Positions 44,624 to 52,714 of a stretch of DNA of 64,000 nt are shown here, piece after piece (the first letter of the stretch is position 1; each line of letters starts with the position of its first letter). Source of the stretch: CADEGL01 sp050180485 (lineage in GTDB: Bacteria; Pseudomonadota; Alphaproteobacteria; CADEGL01); the NCBI GenBank assembly GCA_050180485.1, contig JBFXED010000018.1:1-64000 (forward strand). Direction: 5' to 3'. A program made the position numbers and the translations under genes. Below the pieces are notes generated by a model. The model did no database searches and was not told the origin of the DNA. It was given only the letters and a program-made list of their open reading frames with translations.

Positions 44624-45550
44624 CTATTCGGCGGCGAGGCGCTTGCCGGAGCGCTTCACGGGGATTTCGGCCAGACCGGCCTCGATCTTCTTCTTCGTCG
44701 CGTCGTCCACGCGCAGATACGGACGGCGCAGCGTGCCGCCGCCCGCGCGGCCCAGGATCTCCATCGCTTCCTTGACGAAGACGTAGTTGGGCGCGCCCGC
44801 GTTGGACAGGAGATGATAGAGGCGGTCCACGGTCTTCTGCGGGCCCTTGGCCTCTTCCCAACGGCCCTTCGCGCACAGGCCGAAATATTCGACCATGTCG
44901 GGGCCGCACACATTGGCCATCATCGAGACGGTACCGACCGCGCCGCGATGCACGTTCGACATGATGTAGGGCTCGAGGCCGGCGAACATCGCCAGCTTGT
45001 TGCCGACGGCATAGATCGTCTCGCTCTTCTGGTACAGGTCGCGGGTCGAATCCTTGAGCGCCACGATCGTGTCGATCTTCGCCAGGTCGCGCGCCAGCGG
45101 GGCATCGATGTTGATGCTGGTCCGCGGCGGGTTGTTGTAGAGCATGATCGGCAGGCCGACCTTGCCGACTTCCTCGAAATGCGCGATCACCTCACGGCGC
45201 GAGGGCAGGGCGTAGGGCGGCGGCAGAACCATGCAGCCCGCCATGCCCAGTTTCTTCGCGGCCTTCGTCAGTTCAACGGCCTCGCGCGTGCCGATGGCCG
45301 AGGTGCCGGCCAGGACGGGAACGCGGCCCGCCGTATGCTCCTGCGCCACCGCGAACAGGTCGACGCGCTCCTTGTCGGACAGGGAGAACCATTCGCCGGT
45401 CGAGCCCGCGATGATCAAACCGTCCACGCCATCGGCGATGAACATGTCGATCATTTTGCGCGTGGCCGCCTCATCGACCGAGCCGTCCTTCGCGAACGGA
45501 GTAACACACGCCGGAAACACGCCCTTCCAATCGGTCCGAAGCTTCGCCAT
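44624..45550 (-). CDS. DapA-family aldolase/lyase (dihydrodipicolinate synthase superfamily)
   Basis: A 308-aa (beta/alpha)8 enzyme. GSTGEWFSLS, the Tyr of MLYNNPPR (near 140) and the Schiff-base Lys in VALKDST (near 168) are all present. In combination with a D-hydroxyproline-dehydrogenase-like complex, the relative to consider is pyrroline-4-hydroxy-2-carboxylate deaminase, which also belongs to this superfamily. No hydroxyproline epimerase gene is nearby, so other keto-acid lyase roles remain open. The gene is first in a four-gene operon whose promoter region holds operator site B. Confidence 0.85.
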   Translation of the reverse strand: MAKLRTDWKGVFPACVTPFAKDGSVDEAATRKMIDMFIADGVDGLIIAGSTGEWFSLSDKERVDLFAVAQEHTAGRVPVLAGTSAIGTREAVELTKAAKKLGMAGCMVLPPPYALPSRREVIAHFEEVGKVGLPIMLYNNPPRTSINIDAPLARDLAKIDTIVALKDSTRDLYQKSETIYAVGNKLAMFAGLEPYIMSNVHRGAVGTVSMMANVCGPDMVEYFGLCAKGRWEEAKGPQKTVDRLYHLLSNAGAPNYVFVKEAMEILGRAGGGTLRRPYLRVDDATKKKIEAGLAEIPVKRSGKRLAAE

Positions 45551-45665
45551 CTGATCCTCTCCCGAAATATCGTTGTGCGGGACGCGTCCTGCGCGCCGCC
45601 TTTACAAGCACTCCGTCCTTCATTAGCAGAGTTGCCTAGAGGGTGCGACTCGCGCACCCTAGAAT

Positions 45666-45700
45666 GTATTATATCGCAATACCTATCATCGTACTGCGAT
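45666..45700. promoter_or_regulatory. Operator of the GTATTG-N5-CAATAC type (site B), plus a nested inverted repeat
   Basis: GTATTA (45666-45671), 5 nt, CAATAC (45677-45682) matches the motif of sites A and C at 11 of 12 positions. A further imperfect inverted repeat ATCGCAATAC (45673-45682) / GTACTGCGAT (45691-45700) overlaps it, so two dimers may bind. It lies in the 183-bp region between the divergent DapA-family and thioesterase genes. Confidence 0.65.
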
Positions 45701-45733
45701 ACGCCATCTCCGCCCCGCAAGGACAGGAAATCT

Positions 45734-46171
45734 ATGAGCCGGGAACCACTCGAGACACCCGATCCGCGCGACCCTGCGACCTACAAGGTTTGGGAGAGCT
45801 ATCCGCTTCGCTTCAAGGACCAGGACCTGATGCAGCACGTGAACAACGTGGTGTTCAGCCGCCTGTTCGAGAGCAGCCGCATCGAATTCTGGCGCGCGCT
45901 GGGGCAGTTTCCGTTCCCGAAGGAAAGTGGCCTGATCATGGTGCGCGGCGCGATCGACTATCTGCGCCAGCTCCACTATCCGGACACGGTGAAGATCGGC
46001 ACGCGCATCAAGCAGATCGGCACGTCTTCTCTGCGGGTGCGCCAGGCGCTGTTCAACGGCAAAGGCGAGTGCTGCGCCCTTTCCGAATCGGTTAGCGCCC
46101 ACGCCCACTATGCCAGCAGCAAGTCTTCGCCTATCCCGGACAAGCTCCGCAAAATTCTCGAATCGGCCTGA
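45734..46171 (+). CDS. Hot-dog fold acyl-CoA thioesterase (4HBT family), tandem copy 1
   Basis: A 145-aa single hot-dog domain with FKDQDLMQHVNNVVFSRLFESSRIEFW near 27-53, carrying the family's D-x-M-x-HVNN active-site segment. It would hydrolyse an acyl-CoA thioester. The ATG at 45734 with AGGACAGGAAA upstream was chosen; longer reading in the same frame is antisense to the dehydrogenase operon. The second copy follows after 8 bp. Confidence 0.9.
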   Translation: MSREPLETPDPRDPATYKVWESYPLRFKDQDLMQHVNNVVFSRLFESSRIEFWRALGQFPFPKESGLIMVRGAIDYLRQLHYPDTVKIGTRIKQIGTSSLRVRQALFNGKGECCALSESVSAHAHYASSKSSPIPDKLRKILESA

Positions 46172-46179
46172 GGCACAAA

Positions 46180-46611
46180 ATGGCGCACGAAATCCCCGCC
46201 CATCTCGGCGACAAGGCCTCGTACAAATTCTGGCGCGAGAACAAGACGCGTTTCGCCGACATGGATCTTACGACCCATGTGGATCAGTCGGTCTACGTCA
46301 CGCTGTTTCAGGACGCGCGCATCCAGTTCTGGAAATGGGCGGAGCATGACATCATGGGGCCGGTGAACGGCTTGGTCATGGTGCGCTTCTCGGTCGATAT
46401 CGTGCGCGCCATCGAGCATCCGACCACGACGCGCATCGGTACGCGCATTACCAAGATGGGCAACAGTTCTGTCGCCTACGGACAGGGCATGTGGGACGCC
46501 GCCGGCAATTTTTGCGCGATCGCGGAAGCCGTGAACGTGCAGGTCGACCTCAAAACCGGCAAGGCCGTGCCGTGGGACGCGGGTCTGAAGAAGCGCCTGC
46601 TCGCGCTCTGA
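46180..46611 (+). CDS. Hot-dog fold acyl-CoA thioesterase (4HBT family), tandem copy 2
   Basis: A 143-aa paralogue with the matching segment FADMDLTTHVDQSVYVTLFQDARIQFW, where HVNN has become HVDQ. MVRFSVDIVRAIEHPTTTRIGTRITKMGNSSV corresponds to MVRGAIDYLRQLHYPDTVKIGTRIKQIGTSSL in copy 1, a clear tandem duplication. Substrate specificity may differ because of the active-site change. Confidence 0.9.
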   Translation: MAHEIPAHLGDKASYKFWRENKTRFADMDLTTHVDQSVYVTLFQDARIQFWKWAEHDIMGPVNGLVMVRFSVDIVRAIEHPTTTRIGTRITKMGNSSVAYGQGMWDAAGNFCAIAEAVNVQVDLKTGKAVPWDAGLKKRLLAL

Positions 46612-46676
46612 TTTCCCGAACCACCTGCCCGGCCGCGCATTGACCCGGTGAAGGTCATGAAGCGGAGAAGGCAGCT

Positions 46677-47114
46677 ATGTCCCGTGTCGTCGGCATCGAC
46701 CATCTCGTCATCCGGGTCGGCAACTACAAAAAGTCCAAATCGTTCTACGGCGCCCTGTTCAAGTTCCTGGGCTTCGAGGTCTCGGACGAATACGACGAGG
46801 CCATCGGCTGGACCAACGGCAAGACGCGCTTCTGGATCTACCCGGCCGACGCACAGGGGCGGAAGCGCAAGCACCGCGATGGTGATATCGGATTCCACCA
46901 TTACGCGTTCCAACTGCGCAGCCGGAAGGACGTCGACGCGCTGGAGGTATTCCTCAATCGCCGCAAGGTGAAGATCGTCGATCCGGCCAAGGAGTATTAC
47001 GACGACTACTACGCCGTGTTCTTCCTTGACCCCGACGGGCACAAGCTGGAAGGCATGAAATACGGCGAGCGTCGCGCCAAGGCCGCCAAGAAAGGCGTGC
47101 GCGGGAAGGCTTGA
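46677..47114 (+). CDS. VOC superfamily (glyoxalase/dioxygenase-fold) protein
   Basis: A 145-aa single-domain VOC protein. Candidate metal ligands are His in GIDHLVIRV, His in GFHHYAFQL and Glu in HKLEGMKY. This fits a small lyase, epimerase or isomerase; no specific reaction is evident. A short basic tail (RRAKAAKKGVRGKA) ends the protein. It lies on the same strand as the thioesterases and the nitroreductase, with gaps of 65 and 80 bp. Confidence 0.85.
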   Translation: MSRVVGIDHLVIRVGNYKKSKSFYGALFKFLGFEVSDEYDEAIGWTNGKTRFWIYPADAQGRKRKHRDGDIGFHHYAFQLRSRKDVDALEVFLNRRKVKIVDPAKEYYDDYYAVFFLDPDGHKLEGMKYGERRAKAAKKGVRGKA

Positions 47115-47194
47115 TTCGCGGAGACTTCGCCGCATCCTTGGTGTAATCGTTCGCCGCCGCACGATGCGGCGCGTTCGCACACAGCAAGGTCGCC

Positions 47195-47884
47195 ATGCCC
47201 CCGCTCGATCCCAAAACCGTTCCGGTCCTCGACGCCATCGCCGGCCGCAAGTCGGTTCGCCGCTTCCTGCCCGATCCCGTGCCGGAAGAGACGGTGCGGA
47301 AGATCCTGGAGGTGTCGGCGCGGGCGCCGTCGGGCACAAATTCGCAGCCTTGGTTCGTGCACGTCGCCATGGGTGCCGCGCGCGACCGGGTCAGCCGCGA
47401 AGTGCTGGCCGCGGCCAAGGCCGGCGAGCGCAAGGAGGAGTATGAATATTCGCCGCACCCGTGGTTCGAACCCTATGTCTCACGCCGTCGCAAGGTGGGC
47501 TACGACCTCTACGCGCTTTACGGCATCAAGAAGGAAGACATGCCCGCGCGCACGGCGGCTGCTCTGCGCAACTTCGAATTCTTCGGTGCGCCGGTCGGCC
47601 TGTTCTTCAGCATGGACCGTAGGCTGCTCTATGGTTCCTGGCTCGATGTCGGCATGTTCATGCAGAACGTGATGGTGGCGGCGCGCGGTTTCGGGCTCGA
47701 GACCTGTCCGCAGGAAGCCTGGTGCTCCTACGGCCCCGCCGTGCGGCGCGCGCTCGACATCCCGGACGACCAGGTACTGATGTCCGGCATGTCGCTCGGC
47801 TATGAGGACAAGGGCGCGCCGGAAAACAAACTTGTCACCGTGCGCGAGCCCGTCGACGGCTTTGCAAAGTTCCTGAAGGACTGA
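47195..47884 (+). CDS. Nitroreductase-family FMN oxidoreductase
   Basis: A 229-aa FMN protein. The N-terminal IAGRKSVRRFLPDPVPEE and SARAPSGTNSQPWFVHV segments bind FMN phosphate, and the C-terminal GMSLGYEDKGAPEN completes the site. It would reduce nitroaromatics, quinones or an enone, or act as a flavin reductase. A flavin-reductase role could supply the luciferase-like monooxygenase, but that is speculative. Its stop lies 3 bp from the convergent MBL gene's stop, within a CTCAATTGAG palindrome. Confidence 0.88.
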   Translation: MPPLDPKTVPVLDAIAGRKSVRRFLPDPVPEETVRKILEVSARAPSGTNSQPWFVHVAMGAARDRVSREVLAAAKAGERKEEYEYSPHPWFEPYVSRRRKVGYDLYALYGIKKEDMPARTAAALRNFEFFGAPVGLFFSMDRRLLYGSWLDVGMFMQNVMVAARGFGLETCPQEAWCSYGPAVRRALDIPDDQVLMSGMSLGYEDKGAPENKLVTVREPVDGFAKFLKD

Positions 47885-47887
47885 TGC

Positions 47888-49465
47888 TCAATTGAGAATT
47901 CGGCGTGCTCGTTGCAGCAGTCGTGCGCGCAAAGCATCGTCGCCCAGTGCATCAAGATGATGCTGGAGGTCGAGCACGAACGCCGCGTAGTCGTTGTGCC
48001 AGTCGCGCCCGGCGGCCACCTCTTCCATGGCGTAGGGCGCCAGCCGTGGGGGCGGCCCGGCGGCGATACGCGATGGTCGGCCGACCCGATCGAGAAGGTA
48101 GGTCTGGTCGAGTTGGGGTACGAAGACGCGCGACGACGGCACGCCCAGCCCGGCGACGGCTTCCGCGAAGGCGGCTAATGCCCGCTCCTCGCCATGCGTC
48201 ACGAACACACCGCCCACGACCGGCAGCCGCTCCTTCACCCATTCGAGCAAATCGTCCCGTCCCGCATGGCCGGAATAGATGTCGGTCTGACGGATGCGGG
48301 CACGCACCGCGACCTCGCTGCCATGGATGCGTACCGACTGGGCGCCGTTCGCGAGCAGATGTCCGAGCGTGCCCGGCGCCTGGTAGCCGACGAGCAATAC
48401 GGTCGCCTCGGCCCGCCACAGGTTGTTGACCAGATGGCCGCGGATGCGGCCGGCATCGCACATGCCGCTGCCGGCGATGATGATGGCACCGGCGGTGACG
48501 CGCACAAGCGCCATGCTGTCCTGGACCTCCTCGACGAAGCGAACGTTGGGCGCGCGTAGGGATGTGCCGAGATGGCGCTCGAAAACCTCCGTGGCGTGGA
48601 TGGCCAGCGGCGAATCGAGGAAGACGTGAAGGTTCGGTATCTCTTGCCGCCGTATCAGCGCGGCCAGATCGAACAGAAGCTCCTGCGTCCGTTCTACGGC
48701 GAAGGCGGGAATCAGCAGATTACCGCCGGCCGCCATGGCGGCCCGCACTTCGGCGGCCAGAGCCGATTGGCGCTCGGGCTGGGGGATCGTCTTGCGGTCC
48801 CGGTTGCCGTAGGTGGCCTCGACGACGAGGTAGTCGATATTTTCCGGCGAGGCGGGATCGGCGTGGAACGGCTTGTGCCCGCCGCCGAGGTCGCCGGAGA
48901 ACAAGAGGCGCAGAAGGCGCTTGTCCGCATTGCCCGTCATCACTTCCAACTCGACGGATGCCGAGCCCAGAATGTGGCCGGCATTCCAGAAGCGGGCGCG
49001 CACGCCCTCCGCCACTTCGATCCACCGGTCCAACGGCGCCGCGCGCAGGGACTTGGCGCAGGCCTCGCCATCGGCGCGGCCATAGATTGGCGTGACCGCT
49101 GGTCGCCCGCGTTGCTGGTTGCGCCGATTCAGTCGCTCGACCTCCGATTCCTGAATGGTGCCTGAATCGGGCAGCAGCCAACCGAGCAGATCGACGGTCG
49201 GCGCGGTCGCGATGATCGGCCCGCTGTAACCCTGCTTGCGCAACTTGGGTAGCAGGCCGGAATGGTCGAGATGCGCGTGGGTGATTAGGACCGCGTCGAT
49301 CCGCGCGGGATCGAAGGGCAGGGGGCCATAGTTGAGGGTGCGCAGTGTTTTGGGGCCCTGGAACATGCCGCAATCGATCAGCACGCGGCCGAGCGGATGC
49401 TCCAGCAGATAGCACGAGCCTGTGACGGTTCCGGCCGCACCGCAGAAGCGAAGGGCGACGGTCAT
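47888..49465 (-). CDS. MBL-fold beta-CASP hydrolase (RNase J/CPSF-like)
   Basis: A 525-aa metallo-beta-lactamase-fold protein. The metal motif THAHLDHSG lies at about 61-69, with FSGDLGGGHKP and later VFVTHGEERA as further motifs. The beta-CASP insertion covers about 220-370 (YGNRDRK, IPAFAVERTQELL, IAGSGMCDAGRIRGHL) and an RMMBL-type end follows. Such proteins are RNA-specific endo- or exonucleases. It does not fit the metabolic theme of its neighbours and is probably a housekeeping or stress gene that happens to be here. Confidence 0.9.
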   Translation of the reverse strand: MTVALRFCGAAGTVTGSCYLLEHPLGRVLIDCGMFQGPKTLRTLNYGPLPFDPARIDAVLITHAHLDHSGLLPKLRKQGYSGPIIATAPTVDLLGWLLPDSGTIQESEVERLNRRNQQRGRPAVTPIYGRADGEACAKSLRAAPLDRWIEVAEGVRARFWNAGHILGSASVELEVMTGNADKRLLRLLFSGDLGGGHKPFHADPASPENIDYLVVEATYGNRDRKTIPQPERQSALAAEVRAAMAAGGNLLIPAFAVERTQELLFDLAALIRRQEIPNLHVFLDSPLAIHATEVFERHLGTSLRAPNVRFVEEVQDSMALVRVTAGAIIIAGSGMCDAGRIRGHLVNNLWRAEATVLLVGYQAPGTLGHLLANGAQSVRIHGSEVAVRARIRQTDIYSGHAGRDDLLEWVKERLPVVGGVFVTHGEERALAAFAEAVAGLGVPSSRVFVPQLDQTYLLDRVGRPSRIAAGPPPRLAPYAMEEVAAGRDWHNDYAAFVLDLQHHLDALGDDALRARLLQRARRILN

Positions 49466-49579
49466 GACGATGGCTCGTGCCGCGCGGCGTTCGGCGATGC
49501 GGTCATGAGCAGGCTGCCCGCTTTGATTTCCATGGGACGAGTGTACCTGTCCGCTCGCCCCAGGAAACTGAAAGCGCGC

Positions 49580-50740
49580 TCAGCGCCGCTGATCGAAGCG
49601 CCGGCCGACGAGCGCCGAGGCGATATTGATCTTCTGGATGTCGACCGTGCCGCCCGCGATGCCCCAGGCCCAGCCGTCGCGCATGCGTTGCTCCATGCCG
49701 TAGGACTTGGCGTAGCCGTAGCCGCCCATGAGCTGGAGCGCCGCTCCGGTCACCTCGCGCACCATCTCGTTGGCGAAACATTTGGCGACACTCGACTCCA
49801 AGACTGATGGTAGGCCCGCCGCCGCGTTGGAGACCGCGCGGTGGAGCAGGAGGCGCGAGGCCTCGACCTTCGTTTTCATCTCGGCCAGCTTGAGCTGTAC
49901 GGCCTGGAAATCGCAGATCGGTTTGCCGAATTGCTTGCGCTCCTGGCTGTAAGTCAACGCGGATTCGAACGCGCCGGCCGCGACGCCCAGTGCCATGGTC
50001 GCGTTGCCGCAGCGCTCTAGGTCGAATGCTTCCATCAGCTTGCCGAAGCCGCCCGCCGGCACAATCAGGTTAGCCTTGGGCACGGTCACGTTGTCGAAGT
50101 GGATGTCGGCCGAGGGGATGCCGCGGAAGCCCATCAGCTCTTCGCGCTTGCCGAAGGAAAGGCCCGGCGTGCCCAACTCCACATAGACCGCGCCGATGCC
50201 CTTCGCGCCCGGCTGGTCCGACAGGCGGCAATAGACGACATAGCCTTCGGCGTGTCCGCCGCCGGAAGTCCAGCGTTTCTGGCCGTTGAGGACAATCTTG
50301 TCGCCCTCGATGCGCGCCTTGGTGGTGAGGTCTGTCAGCCCTGAGCCCGCGTTGGGTTCGGACATCGCGACGGCCACCTGGATCTCGCCTGAACAGACCT
50401 TGGGCAGGATGCGGCGCTTCAGCTCCTCGCTGCCGAATTTCTCGATGGCTTTCACGGGTCCAACATTGGCTTCGAAGATCGGGAAGGCCACGGCGACCGA
50501 AACTTGCGCGAACTCCTCCAGTACCAGCACAGCCTCCAAGTTGCCGAGGCCGAGCCCGCCGTATTCCTCCGGCGTGTTGATGCCGAGGAAACCCATCTCG
50601 GCGTAACGCTTGCGCCAGGCGTGGGAGGGCGGCTCGTTGGTGTCCTCGCACTCGCGCGCGACCGCGGCCATTTGCTCGCGCGCGAAGGCGCGCGCCGTTT
50701 CCTGCAGCTCGCGCTGCTCGGGCGTCAGGGAGAAATCCAT
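49580..50740 (-). CDS. Acyl-CoA dehydrogenase
   Basis: A 386-aa flavoenzyme introducing a 2,3-double bond into an acyl-CoA. VAMSEPNAGSGLTDL and KRWTSGGGHA form the FAD/substrate region, and GGYGYAKSYGMEQRMRDGWAWGIAGGTVDIQ the C-terminal part. The YEGT position that holds the catalytic Glu in medium-chain enzymes is AGGT; the base is probably the Glu of FDLERCG, the isovaleryl-CoA dehydrogenase position. The gene is 29 bp after the cupin gene; a CaiB-type CoA-transferase lies two genes upstream and could make its substrate. Confidence 0.9.
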   Translation of the reverse strand: MDFSLTPEQRELQETARAFAREQMAAVARECEDTNEPPSHAWRKRYAEMGFLGINTPEEYGGLGLGNLEAVLVLEEFAQVSVAVAFPIFEANVGPVKAIEKFGSEELKRRILPKVCSGEIQVAVAMSEPNAGSGLTDLTTKARIEGDKIVLNGQKRWTSGGGHAEGYVVYCRLSDQPGAKGIGAVYVELGTPGLSFGKREELMGFRGIPSADIHFDNVTVPKANLIVPAGGFGKLMEAFDLERCGNATMALGVAAGAFESALTYSQERKQFGKPICDFQAVQLKLAEMKTKVEASRLLLHRAVSNAAAGLPSVLESSVAKCFANEMVREVTGAALQLMGGYGYAKSYGMEQRMRDGWAWGIAGGTVDIQKINIASALVGRRFDQRR

Positions 50741-50769
50741 CGTCGATCCTTAAAGACTGAGAACGGTAT

Positions 50770-51246
50770 TCAGGCGGCCTTGCGGCGTTTCTTGCTCTTG
50801 CCGCCCGCGATCACGCGCAGCGCGGGCTTCTTCGCGGCCGGCTTGGCCTTCGCCTTGGCCAGCTTCTCCGACATCTTGTCGTCGAAGATCACATAATATT
50901 TCCGCACCGTGACCGGCATGTTCCAGGTGCCGTTGAAGCCCTTCGGGATCATGAAGGCATCGCCGGGACCGAAGGTCTCGGCCCTGCCCGCCGCGTCGGT
51001 GATGATCACCGAGCCCGAGAGCAGGATGCAGAACTCATCGGACGGGAAGTCCTTGATGGCGACCTTGCCCGCCGTGCATTCCCACACGCCGGAGATCAAC
51101 TGCTTGGTGCCATCAGTGTAGAAGTTGTAGCCCGACTCGCGCGGCTTGCCGACGATCTGGCGCCCTTCCGCGAAATTGCCCCAGTCCTGTAGCTTTTTGC
51201 CGCCCAGGCCGTTCTTGTTGAGCCGGGTGATTTTTAGGGTCGCCAT
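50770..51246 (-). CDS. Cupin-domain protein (DUF861/EutQ-like) with basic tail
   Basis: A 158-aa protein with one small cupin (about 40-125: LISGVWECTAGKVAI, FPSDEFCILLSGSVIIT, GPGDAFMIPKGFNGTW). The usual cupin His/Glu metal residues are only partly recognisable, so metal binding is uncertain. The last 30 residues are Lys/Ala-rich and end GGKSKKRRKAA, a tail like those of two enzymes elsewhere in the window. It lies between CoA-transferase and acyl-CoA dehydrogenase genes on the same strand; function unknown. Confidence 0.8.
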   Translation of the reverse strand: MATLKITRLNKNGLGGKKLQDWGNFAEGRQIVGKPRESGYNFYTDGTKQLISGVWECTAGKVAIKDFPSDEFCILLSGSVIITDAAGRAETFGPGDAFMIPKGFNGTWNMPVTVRKYYVIFDDKMSEKLAKAKAKPAAKKPALRVIAGGKSKKRRKAA

Positions 51247-51335
51247 GATCGCCTCCGTTCCGTTGGGTGCGGGCGCAGAATGAAGCGAGGGCCCTGATCG
51301 GGCAAGCGTCCGCTGCCGGGTTCCGATACCCGAAT

Positions 51336-52538
51336 TCAGATCACGCTATCGGCCTTGAGCGCCGCGATGTCGGCATCGGACAGGCCGAGGCGGCCGCGAT
51401 AGATATCGTCGTTGGCGTCGCCCAACTTGGGGCCGACATTCGTGATGCGGCCGGGCGTTCGCGACAGCTTGGGGACGGGCGAGGGCAGGACGATCTCGCC
51501 GGCTTCGGGATCGGTCATCCGGGTGAACATCTCACGCGCCTGATAATGCGGGTCCTTATAAATGTCCTCGATGGACAGGATCGCGCCGCAAGGCACTTCG
51601 TTCTCGTCGCAAATCTTCACCAGCTCGGCGCGCGTCAGAGTCTTGGTCCAGTCGGAGACCAGCGTCTCGACTTCGGGCCGAATCTTGAGGCGCGCGGCGT
51701 TGGTAGCCCAGCGCGGATCGTCAATCAGCTCGGCGCGACCCATGGCCGTCACGATGCGGCCGAACATCTTGTCGTCGGTGCAGGAGATTGAGGCGTAGCC
51801 GCCGTCCTTGGTCGGATAGTTGGCGTTGGGCGCGGCGTTCGAAGTGAGCGAGCCGGTCGGCTGGCGGATCTTGCCGTGCTTGGCATAGGCCGGCAGGGTT
51901 TCGTCGAGCGAGCGGAAGACGGCTTCATAAAGCGCCAGGTCGACATACTGGCCGATGCCCGTCTGGTCGCGCGAGCGTAGCGCCAGCACGATGCCGAGTG
52001 CGCCATAGACGGCGGTGATGTAGTCGGCGAGGGACGGCGGACCGGGATTGACCGGCGGCTCGCCGGGATTGCCGGCCAGATAGCCAATGCCGCTCATCGC
52101 ATGCGCCATGCGCGCGAAACCGACGCGGCTGCTCATCGGTCCGGTCTGGCCATAAGCCGTCAGCCGCAGCATGACCATGCGCTTGTTGACCGCATGCAGC
52201 GTGTCCCAGCCCAGGTTCCATTTCTCCATGGTGCCGGGGCGGAAATTCTCCACCACCACGTCTGCATCCTTGACCAGACGCTTGAATAGCTCGGCGCCCT
52301 TGGGCTTGCGCAGGTCGAGGGTGATCGAGCGGCGATTGCGCGCGTCGTTCAGCCAATTGAGAGTGCCGTCGGCCCGCGCGGGACTGCCGAACTTGCGCAG
52401 GGGATCGCCGATGCCGGGCTTCTCGATCTTCAGCACGTCGGCGCCGAACTCGCCCAGGATGCCGGCGGCGACGGGGGCGGCGATGTAGGTGGCGGCGTCC
52501 AGCACCTGGACGCCCGCGAGCGGACGTTCGTCGGTCAC
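51336..52538 (-). CDS. CaiB/BaiF family CoA-transferase (class III)
   Basis: A 400-aa class III CoA-transferase. N-terminal LAGVQVLDAATYIAAPVAAGILGEFGADVLKIE, then DLRKPKGAELF and VVVENFRPGTMEKW. The catalytic Asp is in PSLADYITAVYGALG (near 170). It would activate a carboxylic acid such as a carnitine-like or aromatic acid by CoA exchange. Start GTG 52538. Divergent from the OCD array across 176 bp. The neighbouring acyl-CoA dehydrogenase recalls the CaiA-CaiB combination, although no other cai gene is present. Confidence 0.92.
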   Translation of the reverse strand: MTDERPLAGVQVLDAATYIAAPVAAGILGEFGADVLKIEKPGIGDPLRKFGSPARADGTLNWLNDARNRRSITLDLRKPKGAELFKRLVKDADVVVENFRPGTMEKWNLGWDTLHAVNKRMVMLRLTAYGQTGPMSSRVGFARMAHAMSGIGYLAGNPGEPPVNPGPPSLADYITAVYGALGIVLALRSRDQTGIGQYVDLALYEAVFRSLDETLPAYAKHGKIRQPTGSLTSNAAPNANYPTKDGGYASISCTDDKMFGRIVTAMGRAELIDDPRWATNAARLKIRPEVETLVSDWTKTLTRAELVKICDENEVPCGAILSIEDIYKDPHYQAREMFTRMTDPEAGEIVLPSPVPKLSRTPGRITNVGPKLGDANDDIYRGRLGLSDADIAALKADSVI

Positions 52539-52714
52539 GATGCGGTATCCCTGTCAGTGGCGCGGCGGATGGTAGCGGAGGCGGTGGGCCAAAACCATCG
52601 GCCGCGGCGCGCAGTGCAATACAAGCAACGGACATTCCCATTCCCGAATGCAGCAAAACTATTGCCGTGACCCGTGCCCTGTGGTGACTCTGTCGCCCGG
52701 TGCGGAGGGCGTAA

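Noticed and set aside
49580..52538. Carnitine (cai) operon
   Set aside because: Only the CoA-transferase and acyl-CoA dehydrogenase classes match; CaiC, CaiD, CaiE and CaiT are absent, and a cupin gene intervenes.
52617..52622. CAATAC half-site upstream of the OCD array as a fourth operator
   Set aside because: The partner half-site GTATTG is not found at the 11-bp spacing; a single 6-mer is not evidence.
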